Shown: positions 40,051-49,381, numbered from the stretch's first letter. The stretch is DNA of 64,000 bases from DASXKD01 sp963806145 (GCA_963806145.1 CAWDXD010000005.1:124001-188000), one strand, 5' to 3'. Program-made: numbers and translations. Notes: generated by a model from the letters alone, not told the origin.

Positions 40051-41637
40051 TCAGCCGCCGCTGCTGATCTTGACGATGGCGGCGGTCGTGGCCTGGACGG
40101 TCAGGCTGATCCCCCCGTGCGGGCCGGCGGGCACGGTGCTCCATGTGCCGTTCCACGGGGCGTCGCCGGTGATCGTGGCGCCGCCGAGCGTGACCTTGGT
40201 CCCCTGGGCGTCGCCGCGCTGGGTACCGGCGAGCGTCATGACCTGTGCGCCCTGCACCCCTGGGCCGGGCGCGGCGATTGTCACCGCGGCATCCGCGGCG
40301 CCCGCGCCGTGTGCCTTGTTGATGATCGTGACGTAGTCCTCGCCCGCCGCGCCGACGCAGTACGCGGTCACGTTGACGCCGTTCGGGTTCTGGATCTGGG
40401 TGGGCTTGACCTGCCCCGCCGAACCGAGGGTGAACGCCTTGATGCCGTAGCCCTTCGGGTTGATCACATAGCCATGGCCGGGTCCGGCCGGATCGGGGAC
40501 GATCGTGTCGGTGTACAGCCACTGCTTGTTGTGGAAGTTCACGCCCGCGGCACCGTGCGCCGCCCACCAGTGCAGGTGATCCAGCGCCCACAGCGCTGAG
40601 GCGTAGGCGTCACTCGCTCCCGGAACGCCGACGAGATAGTCATTCGACTCGGTGAGCCGGTAGCGCAGCCCGGCCGCGGCCACCGGGGCGAGGTTGTTCG
40701 CATGCAGCCAGGGATACGGGGTGTAGGTGGTGCCGGCCGGCTGACTTCCGATCTCGGCCGCGGTCACCCACTCGGCGGACAGCATGTTGCTGATCGCCTG
40801 CCCAGCGGTCGTTTGCAGGGGGGATCCCCCCACGTAGTAGTGCTGGGTGACCTCGGCCACCCGGCCGGACTGCTGCTCGTCGCTGGCCAGCCGCTGCGTC
40901 CACGACATCCCGTTGCCCGGGTCGGGAGTGTAGGTCACCGTGCTGTACGCGCCGAGGTCTGGCCCGGACATCGGCGCTCCGGGCGCCGCCGCCCGGACAG
41001 CGTCGGCGAAACTCCGCCAGCGGGCCAGGTAGGACGGGTACGCGCTGCCCGGCACGTCCGCGACATCCTCGTAGATCGCCGGGTCCAGCTGGTGTCCCGG
41101 GCAGGTATGAAAGTCATGCCAGTCCGGCTCGTTGCCGATGGCGAAGCTGGACACGCTGTCCCGGTGGTGAGCCCAGATGTACCCGGCCACCCGGGCATTG
41201 ACCGCTTGCAGGTCGCTGACCGGTTTTGCCGCGGGGCTGAGCAGGCGCAGCGTGTAGACGACCTTCACCCCGGTCATGGCGGCGAAGGCGAACAGGCTGT
41301 CAATCCCGGTGTAGCCATCGCTGCCCGTGCCCGCCGGGATCAACTGATCCACCGAGCCCCCGCCGATCCGCAGGCTGTGCATGCCCATGTTGCGGAAGAG
41401 GGTGACGAGCGAGTCGTTTCCCGGGTTGAACAGGTTGCCCGACACGCCGGCATTGCCGGGGTTGAGCGGCCCCCGCTCGAAACTCAGGCCCGCGAAGTCA
41501 CCGGGAATCGACGGCCCCGGATGCTGGGCATCAATGGTGATCGTGACGGGGTGGCTGACCGGTGCGGCCGCCCCATGCACGGGTGAGGACACTATTACCC
41601 ACCCCCCGTCCCTGACGAGCCCCAGGGCGCACAACAC
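40051..41637 (-). CDS. GH79-like glycoside hydrolase
   Basis: About 528 aa. A TIM-barrel domain with FAIGNEPDWH (acid/base Glu) and RLTESNDY (nucleophile Glu) matches clan GH-A enzymes of the GH79 beta-glucuronidase/heparanase type. The final ~100 residues, ending VQATTAAIVKISSGG, form the beta-sandwich usual at the end of these enzymes. The start is uncertain: the GTG at 41637 gives a weak hydrophobic leader, and the frame stays open to 41838, but that upstream end overlaps a promoter palindrome of the divergent gene. Probably secreted. Confidence 0.78.
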   Translation of the reverse strand: MLCALGLVRDGGWVIVSSPVHGAAAPVSHPVTITIDAQHPGPSIPGDFAGLSFERGPLNPGNAGVSGNLFNPGNDSLVTLFRNMGMHSLRIGGGSVDQLIPAGTGSDGYTGIDSLFAFAAMTGVKVVYTLRLLSPAAKPVSDLQAVNARVAGYIWAHHRDSVSSFAIGNEPDWHDFHTCPGHQLDPAIYEDVADVPGSAYPSYLARWRSFADAVRAAAPGAPMSGPDLGAYSTVTYTPDPGNGMSWTQRLASDEQQSGRVAEVTQHYYVGGSPLQTTAGQAISNMLSAEWVTAAEIGSQPAGTTYTPYPWLHANNLAPVAAAGLRYRLTESNDYLVGVPGASDAYASALWALDHLHWWAAHGAAGVNFHNKQWLYTDTIVPDPAGPGHGYVINPKGYGIKAFTLGSAGQVKPTQIQNPNGVNVTAYCVGAAGEDYVTIINKAHGAGAADAAVTIAAPGPGVQGAQVMTLAGTQRGDAQGTKVTLGGATITGDAPWNGTWSTVPAGPHGGISLTVQATTAAIVKISSGG

Positions 41638-41824
41638 GTCATGGGCGCCATGACCAACTGGTGCCCCGTGGCAGAAAAGCCTAACCCGGCAGGGGGCTTC
41701 GCCAACAGTTGGCCGCGGCGGCGCGCAACCGGCGGCGGGAGTGCGGACGGGCCCGCCTGGATGCCGTAGGCCATGCATGCGCCGTTGGACGCCCGCCACC
41801 ACCGTGCTCCTGGTGTACCGAGGG

Positions 41825-41857
41825 ATAGTTGACATCAACTATCTAGTCATGAATACT
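41825..41857 (+). promoter_or_regulatory. Promoter with an 18-bp palindromic operator over its -35
   Basis: ATAGTTGACATCAACTAT (41825-41842) is a perfect palindrome that contains the -35 TTGACA (41829-41834). After 17 bp comes AATACT (41852-41857). A bound dimer would block RNA polymerase. The PadR-type protein encoded just downstream is the natural candidate. Confidence 0.68.
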
Positions 41858-41908
41858 CAGTTCTGATCAAAGCGTCGGTGATTGCCCGATTCCAGGAGGA
41901 ACACTGAG

Positions 41909-42373
41909 ATGAACACCACGCAGACCGCCCCGGTCCGGATCGCCGCGAACTACGCGGTGACCAAGCACCTGGGCAACTGGACGACCGCCCGCGAGTTCCA
42001 GGTCCGCGCCCACCGCGGCCACGCCGTGCTGGACCTGCGCTCTCCGCACCTCGAATCCGGCGAGATCACGATCGATGTCGAACTCGACCACGCCATGCTC
42101 AAGCTGCTGGTTCCCGACGGCGCCGTCGTCGAGGACTGGGACCTGCGGCGGCTGGGCCGCGGGCGGGTCAAGGACGCCGAGGGCCGCGACGCGGCGGGCG
42201 GCAGGCGGATCGTGCTCACCGGGCAACTGCGGCACGGCGAGATCCGCGTCCACCGCGGCGGGATCGCCCAGTTGTCGGCCATGTTCTCCCGCGAGTATCT
42301 GGCCGACCTGCGGCGGGCGCACGCCGAGGGCGGATTCCCGACCGTCGACGACCCGGCCCGCACCGCCCGATAA
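41909..42373 (+). CDS. Hypothetical protein encoded with a PadR regulator
   Basis: 154 aa, predicted soluble and rich in beta-strands (VRAHRGHAVLDLRSPHLESG, then ITIDVELDHAMLKLLVPDG). It resembles proteins of the cell-envelope-stress/DUF1707-companion kind but I do not assign a family. AGGAGGA 8 nt upstream sets ATG 41909. It is the first gene behind a palindrome-controlled promoter and is followed by a PadR gene, so it is probably the main regulated product. Confidence 0.7.
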   Translation: MNTTQTAPVRIAANYAVTKHLGNWTTAREFQVRAHRGHAVLDLRSPHLESGEITIDVELDHAMLKLLVPDGAVVEDWDLRRLGRGRVKDAEGRDAAGGRRIVLTGQLRHGEIRVHRGGIAQLSAMFSREYLADLRRAHAEGGFPTVDDPARTAR

Positions 42374-42398
42374 GACGGCACAGCTCAACCAGCACAAT

Positions 42399-42427
42399 GG
42401 GGTGTGCCGCCACCAGCGGCACACCCC
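42399..42427 (+). terminator. Perfect 12-bp hairpin between the hypothetical and PadR genes
   Basis: GGGGTGTGCCGC (42399-42410), loop CACCA, and the exact reverse complement (42416-42427). It ends 15 bp before the PadR ATG. It may terminate most transcripts so that the regulator is made in smaller amounts than the first gene. Confidence 0.65.
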
Positions 42428-42442
42428 GTGAGGGATGGACTG

Positions 42443-43057
42443 ATGGCCAGCAAACGCAAGGTCGGCAACCTGCTCGCGCTCGCGGTGATGTCATACCTGT
42501 CGCAGCAGCCCATGCACCCCTATGAGCTGGGCCGCACCCTGCGCGAGCACGGCGACGCCCGCAGCATCAAGTTCAACCACGGATCCCTGTACATGGTGGT
42601 CGGGCAGTTGGCCAAGGCCGGGTACATCACCGCGCTGGAAACCAGCCGGGCTGGGCAGCGCCCCGAGCGCACCGTCTATGCGCTGACCGACGCCGGACGC
42701 GCCGAGTTCAGCAACTGGCTGCGCGAACTGGTCGCGGAACCGCAGCAGGAGTATCCGCACTTCGTAGCCGCGCTGTCGCTGATAGCGGCGCTGCCGCCAA
42801 GCGAGGTCGTGCCCCTGCTGCGGCACCGGCTTGACCGGCTCTACCAGGCACGCGCCGAGATCCGCGGCCTCATCGACACCACGCTCGCCCGCGGCGTGCC
42901 CGAACTGTTCCTGGTGGAAGAGGAATACCGGCTGTCGCTGCTGACGGCAGAAACCGCGTTCGTCGAGGAATTCATCGGGAAGATCACCGACCCCCGGGCA
43001 GGCTGGGGCACCGAGTGGGCCCGGTTCCACGACCAGAGCACCGCGCCGCCGACCTGA
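42443..43057 (+). CDS. PadR-family transcriptional regulator
   Basis: 204 aa. The winged helix begins at NLLALAVMSYLSQQPMHPYE and continues with SLYMVVGQLAKAGYITALET and RTVYALTDAGRAEF, all typical PadR-N. The C-terminal half (FVAALSLIAALPPSEVVPLL, then a long helix) is the PadR/Vir_act_alpha dimerisation domain. ATG 42443 is the conserved-type start. Likely autoregulator through the palindrome at 41825. Confidence 0.93.
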   Translation: MASKRKVGNLLALAVMSYLSQQPMHPYELGRTLREHGDARSIKFNHGSLYMVVGQLAKAGYITALETSRAGQRPERTVYALTDAGRAEFSNWLRELVAEPQQEYPHFVAALSLIAALPPSEVVPLLRHRLDRLYQARAEIRGLIDTTLARGVPELFLVEEEYRLSLLTAETAFVEEFIGKITDPRAGWGTEWARFHDQSTAPPT

Positions 43058-43077
43058 CCCGGCCGATCGTGGCCCGG

Positions 43078-44493
43078 TCAGTTGAGCAGGTCGGCGACGG
43101 CGGCGATGCCCGGCTCGATGGCACGCTCGCTGACCTGGCCGAATCCCAGCACGAGCTGAGGGGGCCCGGCCGCCCGGGCCGCCCGGAAATTGCCCATCCC
43201 GTACAGGCCGACCCGCCGCTCGCGCGCGGCCGCCACCACGGCCTGCTCGTCCGCGGTGGCCGACAGGTGCGCGACGGCATGGAATCCGGCGGCCAGCCCG
43301 GTCAGCCGGATGCCGGGGGCATGCCGGGCGAGGACGGCAATGAGCCTGGCACGGCGGCTGGCGTAGATCGCCCGCATCCGGCGCAGGTGGCGATCGTACC
43401 GGCCCGATTCGAGCAGGGCCGCCAGCACCAGCTGGTCCAGCGTGGATGAACCGCGGTCGCTGATCCGCTTCTCCTCCGCGACGGCGGCGGCCAGCGACGG
43501 CGGCGCGAGGATCCAGCCGAGCCGTACCGCCGGAGCCAGCGCCTTGCTGGCCGTGCCGATCGTGAAGACGCGGCCCGGAGCCAGCCCCTGCAGCACGCCG
43601 ACGGGCTCCCGGTCGTAGCGGAACTCGGAATCGTAGTCATCCTCGAGGATGAACCCGTCATTGCGGTTCGCCCACTCCACCAGCGCGTGCCGCCGCCGGG
43701 CCGCGAGCACCACCCCGGTGGGTGACTGGTGTGCCGGGGTGACGACAACGGCCCGGGCGCCGCTCTGGCCTAGTGCCCCGGCGTCTATCCCGAGGTCATC
43801 CACGGGCACGTGGACCGTGCGCAAGCCGATCGCCCCGGCCGCCCGCACGGTCTCGCTCGTATCGGCGCTTCCGTACCCGGGGTCCTCGAACGCGACGCAC
43901 CCGACGCCGGCCTGGGCAAGCGCCCGCAACACCAGGAGAGCGCCCTGCGCGAACCCGGTGCTGATGATCATCTGGCCAGGATCGGCGGCGGCGGCGCGGA
44001 CCCGCCGCAGGTACCCGGCGAGCACGCCCCGCAGCACGGCGCTGCCGCGCGGGTCGCCGTAGTCCAGGTCGAGGCTGGCCACGCTGCCGCACGCCTCCCT
44101 GGTCGCCCAGACCCAGTCGCCCCGCGGAAAGCTCGCCAGGTCGGGGACTCCCAAGCGGAAGTCCGCGATCAGCCGGGGCGGCGGCTCCGGGCGCGGTACC
44201 GGCGCTGGCGCCGCCGGGTACGCGCCCGCCGCGACCCGGGTGGCCGAGCCGATCTGGCTGGCCAGGTAGCCCTCGGACAGCAGCTGGCTGTAGACCTCCT
44301 GCACCAGGCCACGGGAGATGCCCAGCTCCCGGGCCAGTTCCCGGGACGAGGGCAGCCGCTCGCCGCCCTGCAGCCGGCCACTCCTGATTGCCTCGCGCAG
44401 GCCCGCTTCCAGCTGGGACCGCAGCGGCTGACCGCCGCCGCGGTCGATCCGCAGCAGCAGCTCCGGGCCCAAACCGGACCACTGAATCGCCAT
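43078..44493 (-). CDS. MocR-type GntR/aminotransferase regulator (PdxR-like)
   Basis: 471 aa. A GntR winged helix lies at the N-terminus (LREAIRSGRLQGGERLPSSR, ELARELGISRGLVQEVYSQL). The rest is a class I aminotransferase fold binding PLP: ISTGFAQGAL, VTPAHQSPTGVVLAARRR, and GTASKALAPAVRLGW with the Lys. MocR proteins sense PLP or aldehyde/amine ligands. Divergent from an MFS exporter 46 bp away, which is probably its target. Confidence 0.93.
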   Translation of the reverse strand: MAIQWSGLGPELLLRIDRGGGQPLRSQLEAGLREAIRSGRLQGGERLPSSRELARELGISRGLVQEVYSQLLSEGYLASQIGSATRVAAGAYPAAPAPVPRPEPPPRLIADFRLGVPDLASFPRGDWVWATREACGSVASLDLDYGDPRGSAVLRGVLAGYLRRVRAAAADPGQMIISTGFAQGALLVLRALAQAGVGCVAFEDPGYGSADTSETVRAAGAIGLRTVHVPVDDLGIDAGALGQSGARAVVVTPAHQSPTGVVLAARRRHALVEWANRNDGFILEDDYDSEFRYDREPVGVLQGLAPGRVFTIGTASKALAPAVRLGWILAPPSLAAAVAEEKRISDRGSSTLDQLVLAALLESGRYDRHLRRMRAIYASRRARLIAVLARHAPGIRLTGLAAGFHAVAHLSATADEQAVVAAARERRVGLYGMGNFRAARAAGPPQLVLGFGQVSERAIEPGIAAVADLLN

Positions 44494-44539
44494 GACATTG
44501 GAACTTATCAGTGCCCCAGTTCGGACTTACGGTCGCAGC

Positions 44540-45796
44540 ATGAGCACATTGACTTCCGCCCGGCCACGGCGCGGCACCAGGCACGATGGCACGGCGCAGA
44601 GCACTGGCACGCCGGCGGGGCGCATCGTCAGCGGTCCGCTCGTCCTGGTGTTCCTCTCCGAATTTTGCGCGCTCACCAGCTTCTACCTGCTGCTTTCTGT
44701 CACGCCGATGTACGCCGCGGCCGCCGGCACCGGGACCGCGGGTGCCGGGCTGGTGACCGGCGTGCTGCTGCTTGGCACCGTGGCCGCGGAGCTTGCGGCG
44801 CCGATCCTGATGCGGCGGTTCGGGTACTGGACCATGCTCCTGACCGGGGCGCTGCTGCTGGGAGTGCCCGCCCTGGCGTTGCTGCCCGGCGGCTCACTGA
44901 CCGTCATCGTGGCCGTCAGCGTCGTCCGCGGCTTCGGGTTCGGCCTCTGCACCGTGATGACGGGCGCCCTCACGGCAGCGCTGCTGCCGCCCGGACGGCG
45001 CGGTGAAGGACTCGGCCTCTTCGGGATCGTGGCCACCGCGCCGGGAGTAATAGCGCTGCCAGCAGGCGTCTGGCTCGCTGGTCACTTCGGCATGGCGACG
45101 GTGGCCGGCCTGACGGCCGCGACTGCCCTCGTTCCGCTGGCGGCCTTCCCGTGGCTGTCCCGAGGTGCTGACCGCCGCGCGGCGGCGGCACGTCCCGGCA
45201 CCGGGCGCCCCGACGGGCTGCTGGGCGGCCTTCGCCGGGCCGGGCAACTGCGGCCCTTCCTGATCTTCGCGGCCAGCACCGTGGCGGCGGGCGTGGTCGT
45301 CTCGTTCCTCCCGCTCGCCTCCGGGGTATCCGGCAACGTCGCCGCCGCGGGCTTGCTCGCGCAGGCCCTGACCGCCACGATCAGCCGCTGGTGGGCGGGA
45401 CGCCGCGGCGACCGGAGCGGTCACGCACGGCTGCTGGTTCCGGCGCTGGCGATCGCATCCCTGGGCATGGTCACCATGATCTGGCTGGCAACCCCGGCTG
45501 CCGTGATCGCGGGCATGTGCCTGTTCGGTACCGGGTTCGGAATCTGCCAGAACGCCACCTTCGCGCTGATGATCGACCGCATGCCTCCGTCCGGGGTCGG
45601 AACGGCGAGCGCCCTGTGGAACCTGGCGTATGACGCCGGGTACGGGGCAGGCCCCGCCGCCTTCGGCCTGGCCGTCAGCCACACTGGATACCCGGCCGCG
45701 TTCGCGCTCACGGCGGTGCTGATGCTCGCAGCAGTGCCACTCGCCCGGCGTGAGCAGGGCATGGCCAGGGGCACCGAGGCCCGCCGCGGGCGTTAG
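44540..45796 (+). CDS. MFS transporter
   Basis: 418 aa with about 12 transmembrane helices. The N-terminal helix region is VLVFLSEFCALTSFYLLLSV; a weakened loop 2-3 motif reads LMRRFGYW. DHA1-like drug or metabolite exporter. ATG 44540 is preferred over the in-frame start at 44492, which would overlap the MocR gene. Regulation by the adjoining MocR protein is likely; the short intergenic region holds GAACT..AGTTC (44501-44522) and repeated GGA(A)CTTA. Confidence 0.88.
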   Translation: MSTLTSARPRRGTRHDGTAQSTGTPAGRIVSGPLVLVFLSEFCALTSFYLLLSVTPMYAAAAGTGTAGAGLVTGVLLLGTVAAELAAPILMRRFGYWTMLLTGALLLGVPALALLPGGSLTVIVAVSVVRGFGFGLCTVMTGALTAALLPPGRRGEGLGLFGIVATAPGVIALPAGVWLAGHFGMATVAGLTAATALVPLAAFPWLSRGADRRAAAARPGTGRPDGLLGGLRRAGQLRPFLIFAASTVAAGVVVSFLPLASGVSGNVAAAGLLAQALTATISRWWAGRRGDRSGHARLLVPALAIASLGMVTMIWLATPAAVIAGMCLFGTGFGICQNATFALMIDRMPPSGVGTASALWNLAYDAGYGAGPAAFGLAVSHTGYPAAFALTAVLMLAAVPLARREQGMARGTEARRGR

Positions 45797-45937
45797 CGGA
45801 GCGCGGTACCCGGTCAGATGAGGGCCTGCCGGCTGACGGGGCTTTCATCAGGCCGGCCCGGGGGATGAGTAGGGATGCCGCGGGGCAGCAGCGGCGCGCG
45901 GGAAACAGCCCGCCTGGCAAGGAAACGGGAGCGCACG

Positions 45938-46768
45938 ATGCCATGGTTTCCAGACTTCGCCGGCGCCGTTGAGCTGGCTCGGCGGCAGACTCGCGCCGCG
46001 GGCCTGGCCGATCCGGTGGGCGAATACTTCGCCGCGCTGAACCACGGGGACGCCCACGCCTTGGAGACGGTATGGCCGGGTGAGGTGGTGATCTACGATC
46101 CCCGCGCTGGCGAGGTCCGCGGTCATCATCAGGTGCGGCAGTTCATCAGCCACAACCTGTCCTGGCTGGCCGGGCTCCACGCCCGCACCGAGAGCGTGGC
46201 TGCCACGTGCGCCGACGGGCGGGCGGTGGTGGAACTGCTGGCCCACCTGGATCACCGCGGGCGGGAGCTGGCGTGGCCGGTGGCGGTCGTGGCCGAGTCC
46301 CCGGACGACTTGTCGGTGGTGTTCCGCACCTACTGCAGCCAATGGCCGGTCGACGAGCGGCGGCACATCCGGCCGCCCATCCTCAGGCCCGGGCGGGCCC
46401 ACCCCGGTGATGTTGTCGGCCGTTACCAGGACGCGCTGACCGCTGGTGACGCCGAAGCGGTGGTGAGTACCTTCGCACCGGATGGGTACTTCCGCGGGCC
46501 GTTCGGCCCGGGCCATGCCCACCGCGGCACCGCGGAGCTCCGTTCGTTCTACACCGCGTGCTTCAGTGCGGGCGGCGGTATCGGCCTGGAGCATTGCGCG
46601 GTGACCGACGACGGGGTGCGCTGCGCCCTGGAATACAACTGCCTCCGCTGGGGCAGCCATGACCTGCCGCCCCAGGCGGGACTTGGCGTCTATGAACGCG
46701 GCCCGGACGGACTGCTAGCCGCAGCCCGTGCCTACGACGACGTCGAACCACCCATCGAACAGCGCTGA
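45938..46768 (+). CDS. Tandem SnoaL-like (NTF2-fold) domain protein
   Basis: 276 aa with two NTF2/SnoaL-type domains. The first starts at GEYFAALNHGDAHALETVWP and includes VVIYDPRAGEVRGHHQVRQF; the second starts at GRYQDALTAGDAEAVVSTFA and includes YFRGPFGPGHAHRG. Such folds form cyclases, isomerases or binding proteins. ATG 45938 is used; an upstream in-frame ATG at 45875 gives only a basic stretch. No catalytic identity can be assigned. Confidence 0.8.
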   Translation: MPWFPDFAGAVELARRQTRAAGLADPVGEYFAALNHGDAHALETVWPGEVVIYDPRAGEVRGHHQVRQFISHNLSWLAGLHARTESVAATCADGRAVVELLAHLDHRGRELAWPVAVVAESPDDLSVVFRTYCSQWPVDERRHIRPPILRPGRAHPGDVVGRYQDALTAGDAEAVVSTFAPDGYFRGPFGPGHAHRGTAELRSFYTACFSAGGGIGLEHCAVTDDGVRCALEYNCLRWGSHDLPPQAGLGVYERGPDGLLAAARAYDDVEPPIEQR

Positions 46769-46903
46769 GGTGCCGCGAGCGAACCAGGTCAACCATCTAT
46801 CAGACTTTTCCAGCCGGTTTGATGGATTTATAGACTTCTGCGCTGGGTGCCGAGTGTAGATGCGGGGCCCGCCGCCGTCATCAGCTGGAGAGGAGCAGCA
46901 GTC

Positions 46904-47347
46904 GTGGACTTCAAGCTCGAGGTCGTGGTGATACCGGTCGCTGACGTGGACCGGGCCAAGAACTTCTACGAGGCGCTCGGCTGGCGCGAGGACGCCGACC
47001 TCGCTAGCGGGGAGGACTTCCGCGTGGTGCAACTGACCCCGCCCGGCTCACCATGCTCGGTCATCTTCGGGACGGGACTCAGCTCGGCCCCACCGGGATC
47101 GGCTCAAGGCCTGCATCTGGTCGTCGACGACATCGACGCGGCCAGGGCCGAACTGGCCAGCCACGGCGCCGCGGTGAGCGAGGTGTTCCACGACGTCGGC
47201 GGCGTCTTCCACCATGCCGGGACGGCCGGGCGGGTCGCCGGCCCCGCCCCGGACCACGAGAGCTACGGCTCGTTCATCTCCTTCAGCGACCCGGACGGCA
47301 ACGAATGGTTCGTTCAGGAGATCACCACGCGCCTGCCGGGCCGGTGA
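46904..47347 (+). CDS. VOC-family protein
   Basis: 147 aa glyoxalase/dioxygenase-fold protein. FKLEVVVIPVADVDRAKNFY opens module 1; LHLVVDDIDAARAELASHGA opens module 2; ISFSDPDGNEWFVQEI is the C-terminal signature with a metal-ligand Glu. The GTG at 46904 follows GAGAGGAG. The gap to the flavin reductase gene is only 4 bp, suggesting a two-gene operon. Substrate unknown. Confidence 0.88.
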   Translation: MDFKLEVVVIPVADVDRAKNFYEALGWREDADLASGEDFRVVQLTPPGSPCSVIFGTGLSSAPPGSAQGLHLVVDDIDAARAELASHGAAVSEVFHDVGGVFHHAGTAGRVAGPAPDHESYGSFISFSDPDGNEWFVQEITTRLPGR

Positions 47348-47351
47348 CCAC

Positions 47352-48683
47352 GTGAGCGACTATGACGTGATCGTGCTGGGCGGCGGCTCGCCCGGCGAGC
47401 ACTGCGCCGGCGAGCTGGCCGACGGCGGGCTGCGCGTTGCCGTGGTCGAGCGCGACCTGGTCGGGGGGGAATGCTCCTACTGGGCGTGCATCCCGTCCAA
47501 GACGCTGCTGCGTCCCGGCGAGGCGGTGCACCAGGCACGCGAGGCGACGGCCACCGCGCAACTCGACGCCGGGGCGGCGCTGGCCTGGCGTGACTTCATG
47601 GTCTCTGACTACTCCGACGCCGGGCAGGAGCGCTGGCTGGCGGGCAAGGGAATCGACCTGTTGCGGGGGACCGGCAAGCTCGCCGGGACCGGTGCGGTCG
47701 AGGTCGACGGCGCACGCCACACCGCGCGGCATGTCGTGCTGGCGACCGGCTCGGATCCGGTTATTCCGCCCATCTCTGGCCTGCGCGAACTCGGCGGCGT
47801 GTGGACCAACCGCGAGGTGACCGGCATGAAGGCGGTCCCGCGCCGCCTGCTCATTTTGGGCGGCGGGCCGGTCGGCGCGGAGATGGCCCAGGCCGTGCGG
47901 CGCCTCGGCGGCGAGGTGGCCCTCACCGAGGGGGCCGCCCATGTGCTCGCGCGTGAGCCCGCGCCGCTGGGCGAAGCGCTCGGCGAGGTGCTGCGCGCCG
48001 ATGGCATCGAGTTGCTGCTTGGCGTGCACGCGACCGCTGCGCGGCGCGATGGAGAGGACTACGTCCTGGTCCTCGACAACGGCAGCGAACTGCGTGGCGA
48101 CCGCCTGCTCGTGGCCACCGGCCGGCGCCCCCGCGTGGACGGGCTTGGCCTGGAGACGGTCGGCGTGCAGGCCGGCCCGCACGGGATCCCGGTCGACACG
48201 CGGCTGCGAGCCGGCGAGCGGCTGTGGGCCATCGGTGACGCCACCGGCATACGGCTGCTCACACATGTCGGCAAGTACCAGGGCGAAGTGGTGGCCAGCA
48301 ACATCCTGGGCGAAGCCCGCGAAGCCAACTACGAAGCCATTCCCGACGTCGTCTACACCGACCCGCAGGCCGCCGCGGTTGGTGCCATCGAGGCCCGGTT
48401 CACGGCCACCGTCCCGGTGTCCGAGGTGGCCAAGACCGCCACCTACGCGCGCGCCTACGCCCCGTCGAACGGCTTCCTGACCCTGCTGTCCGACGGCGAG
48501 CGGCTGACCGGTGCCCACGCCCTCGGGCCCGAGGCAGGTGAATGGCTGCAGCAGGCCACCCTGGCCATTCGCGCCAGGGTTCCGCTCGCCGTGCTGCGCG
48601 ACACCATCCAGCCGTTCCCCACGTTCTCCGAGATCTACGTCGCCGCGCTGAAGGCCCTGCGCAACGAGATCGCGGGCGCCTAG
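47352..48683 (+). CDS. FAD-dependent pyridine nucleotide-disulfide oxidoreductase
   Basis: 443 aa, related to dihydrolipoamide dehydrogenase and mercuric reductase. FAD motif VLGGGSPGEHCAGEL, redox-active disulfide GGECSYWACIPSK (C-x4-C), NAD(P) motif LILGGGPVGAEMAQ, and LWAIGDATGI for the FAD ribityl. The C-terminal His-Pro-Glu dyad region reads IQPFPTFSE, so the usual His is not His here. The GTG start at 47352 follows the VOC stop. No lipoyl-dependent complex is nearby, so the substrate is probably a small thiol or quinone. Confidence 0.9.
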   Translation: MSDYDVIVLGGGSPGEHCAGELADGGLRVAVVERDLVGGECSYWACIPSKTLLRPGEAVHQAREATATAQLDAGAALAWRDFMVSDYSDAGQERWLAGKGIDLLRGTGKLAGTGAVEVDGARHTARHVVLATGSDPVIPPISGLRELGGVWTNREVTGMKAVPRRLLILGGGPVGAEMAQAVRRLGGEVALTEGAAHVLAREPAPLGEALGEVLRADGIELLLGVHATAARRDGEDYVLVLDNGSELRGDRLLVATGRRPRVDGLGLETVGVQAGPHGIPVDTRLRAGERLWAIGDATGIRLLTHVGKYQGEVVASNILGEAREANYEAIPDVVYTDPQAAAVGAIEARFTATVPVSEVAKTATYARAYAPSNGFLTLLSDGERLTGAHALGPEAGEWLQQATLAIRARVPLAVLRDTIQPFPTFSEIYVAALKALRNEIAGA

Positions 48684-49381
48684 GGTTCGAGCTCGACCGG
48701 GTCGCCCACCGCGACCCGGCCCGGTTCCACGGTCGAGCCGTAGACCCCGAAGAAGGCGTCTCGTTCGCGCGCGATGGCGCGCAGGATCGCCGGGTCCCGG
48801 CGCAGCGTCACCGGGTCGATGGTGACAATCACGCACCGCTGGTCACGCTTGTCCACCCGCATCCGCAGCCCGCCGATGCGCAGTACCCGGCCGACCCAGG
48901 CGTCCTCGGGGAACTCGCGCCCGGGAGCATCCACGAGAAGGTTGGGCCGGAACCGCCCGGCCGCCAGGCGGGAACCGGCCAGCCGGGCAAGGCCGGCCAG
49001 AGCCTGGGTGGTCAGCAGCGACAGGGGCATGGCGTCGAAGATCCCGCGGTCCTGCCTGATAACGCGCACGCCCGGCCCTAGCTCGGCCGCGAGCGCGGGG
49101 TCTGCCACATCGAGTTCGCCGGCCGACGGCGTGCGCACCAGCGTCAGCGACGCATTGGGCCGGTCCGGTTCGGCGAAGCGCGGCCGGTAGCAGGCCATCT
49201 CAGGCCGTTCCCGGATCGTCAGCCACGGAAAGCCGCTGCGCACCTGCCCGTCGCGGATGAACGCCCAGCGGCGATCGCCTGCCAGGCCGTGCCACGAAAC
49301 CTCGGCGGCGTCCAGTTCCTCGGCCGCCATGGATTTCACCGGGTACCGCCACAGCGCGGCGACGCGTCCCACCACGGTCAT
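48680..49381 (-). CDS. MOSC-domain protein
   Basis: 233 aa. A MOSC N-terminal barrel is seen in VAALWRYPVKSMAAEELDAA and GLAGDRRWAFI; the MOSC domain proper has FRPNLLVDAPGREFPEDAWV and RCVIVTIDPVTL with the Cys expected to bind a molybdenum-cofactor sulfur. Related proteins include YcbX-type reductases. GGAGG 5 nt upstream sets ATG 49381. Its end overlaps the end of the convergent disulfide reductase gene by 4 bp. Confidence 0.9.
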   Translation of the reverse strand: MTVVGRVAALWRYPVKSMAAEELDAAEVSWHGLAGDRRWAFIRDGQVRSGFPWLTIRERPEMACYRPRFAEPDRPNASLTLVRTPSAGELDVADPALAAELGPGVRVIRQDRGIFDAMPLSLLTTQALAGLARLAGSRLAAGRFRPNLLVDAPGREFPEDAWVGRVLRIGGLRMRVDKRDQRCVIVTIDPVTLRRDPAILRAIARERDAFFGVYGSTVEPGRVAVGDPVELEP

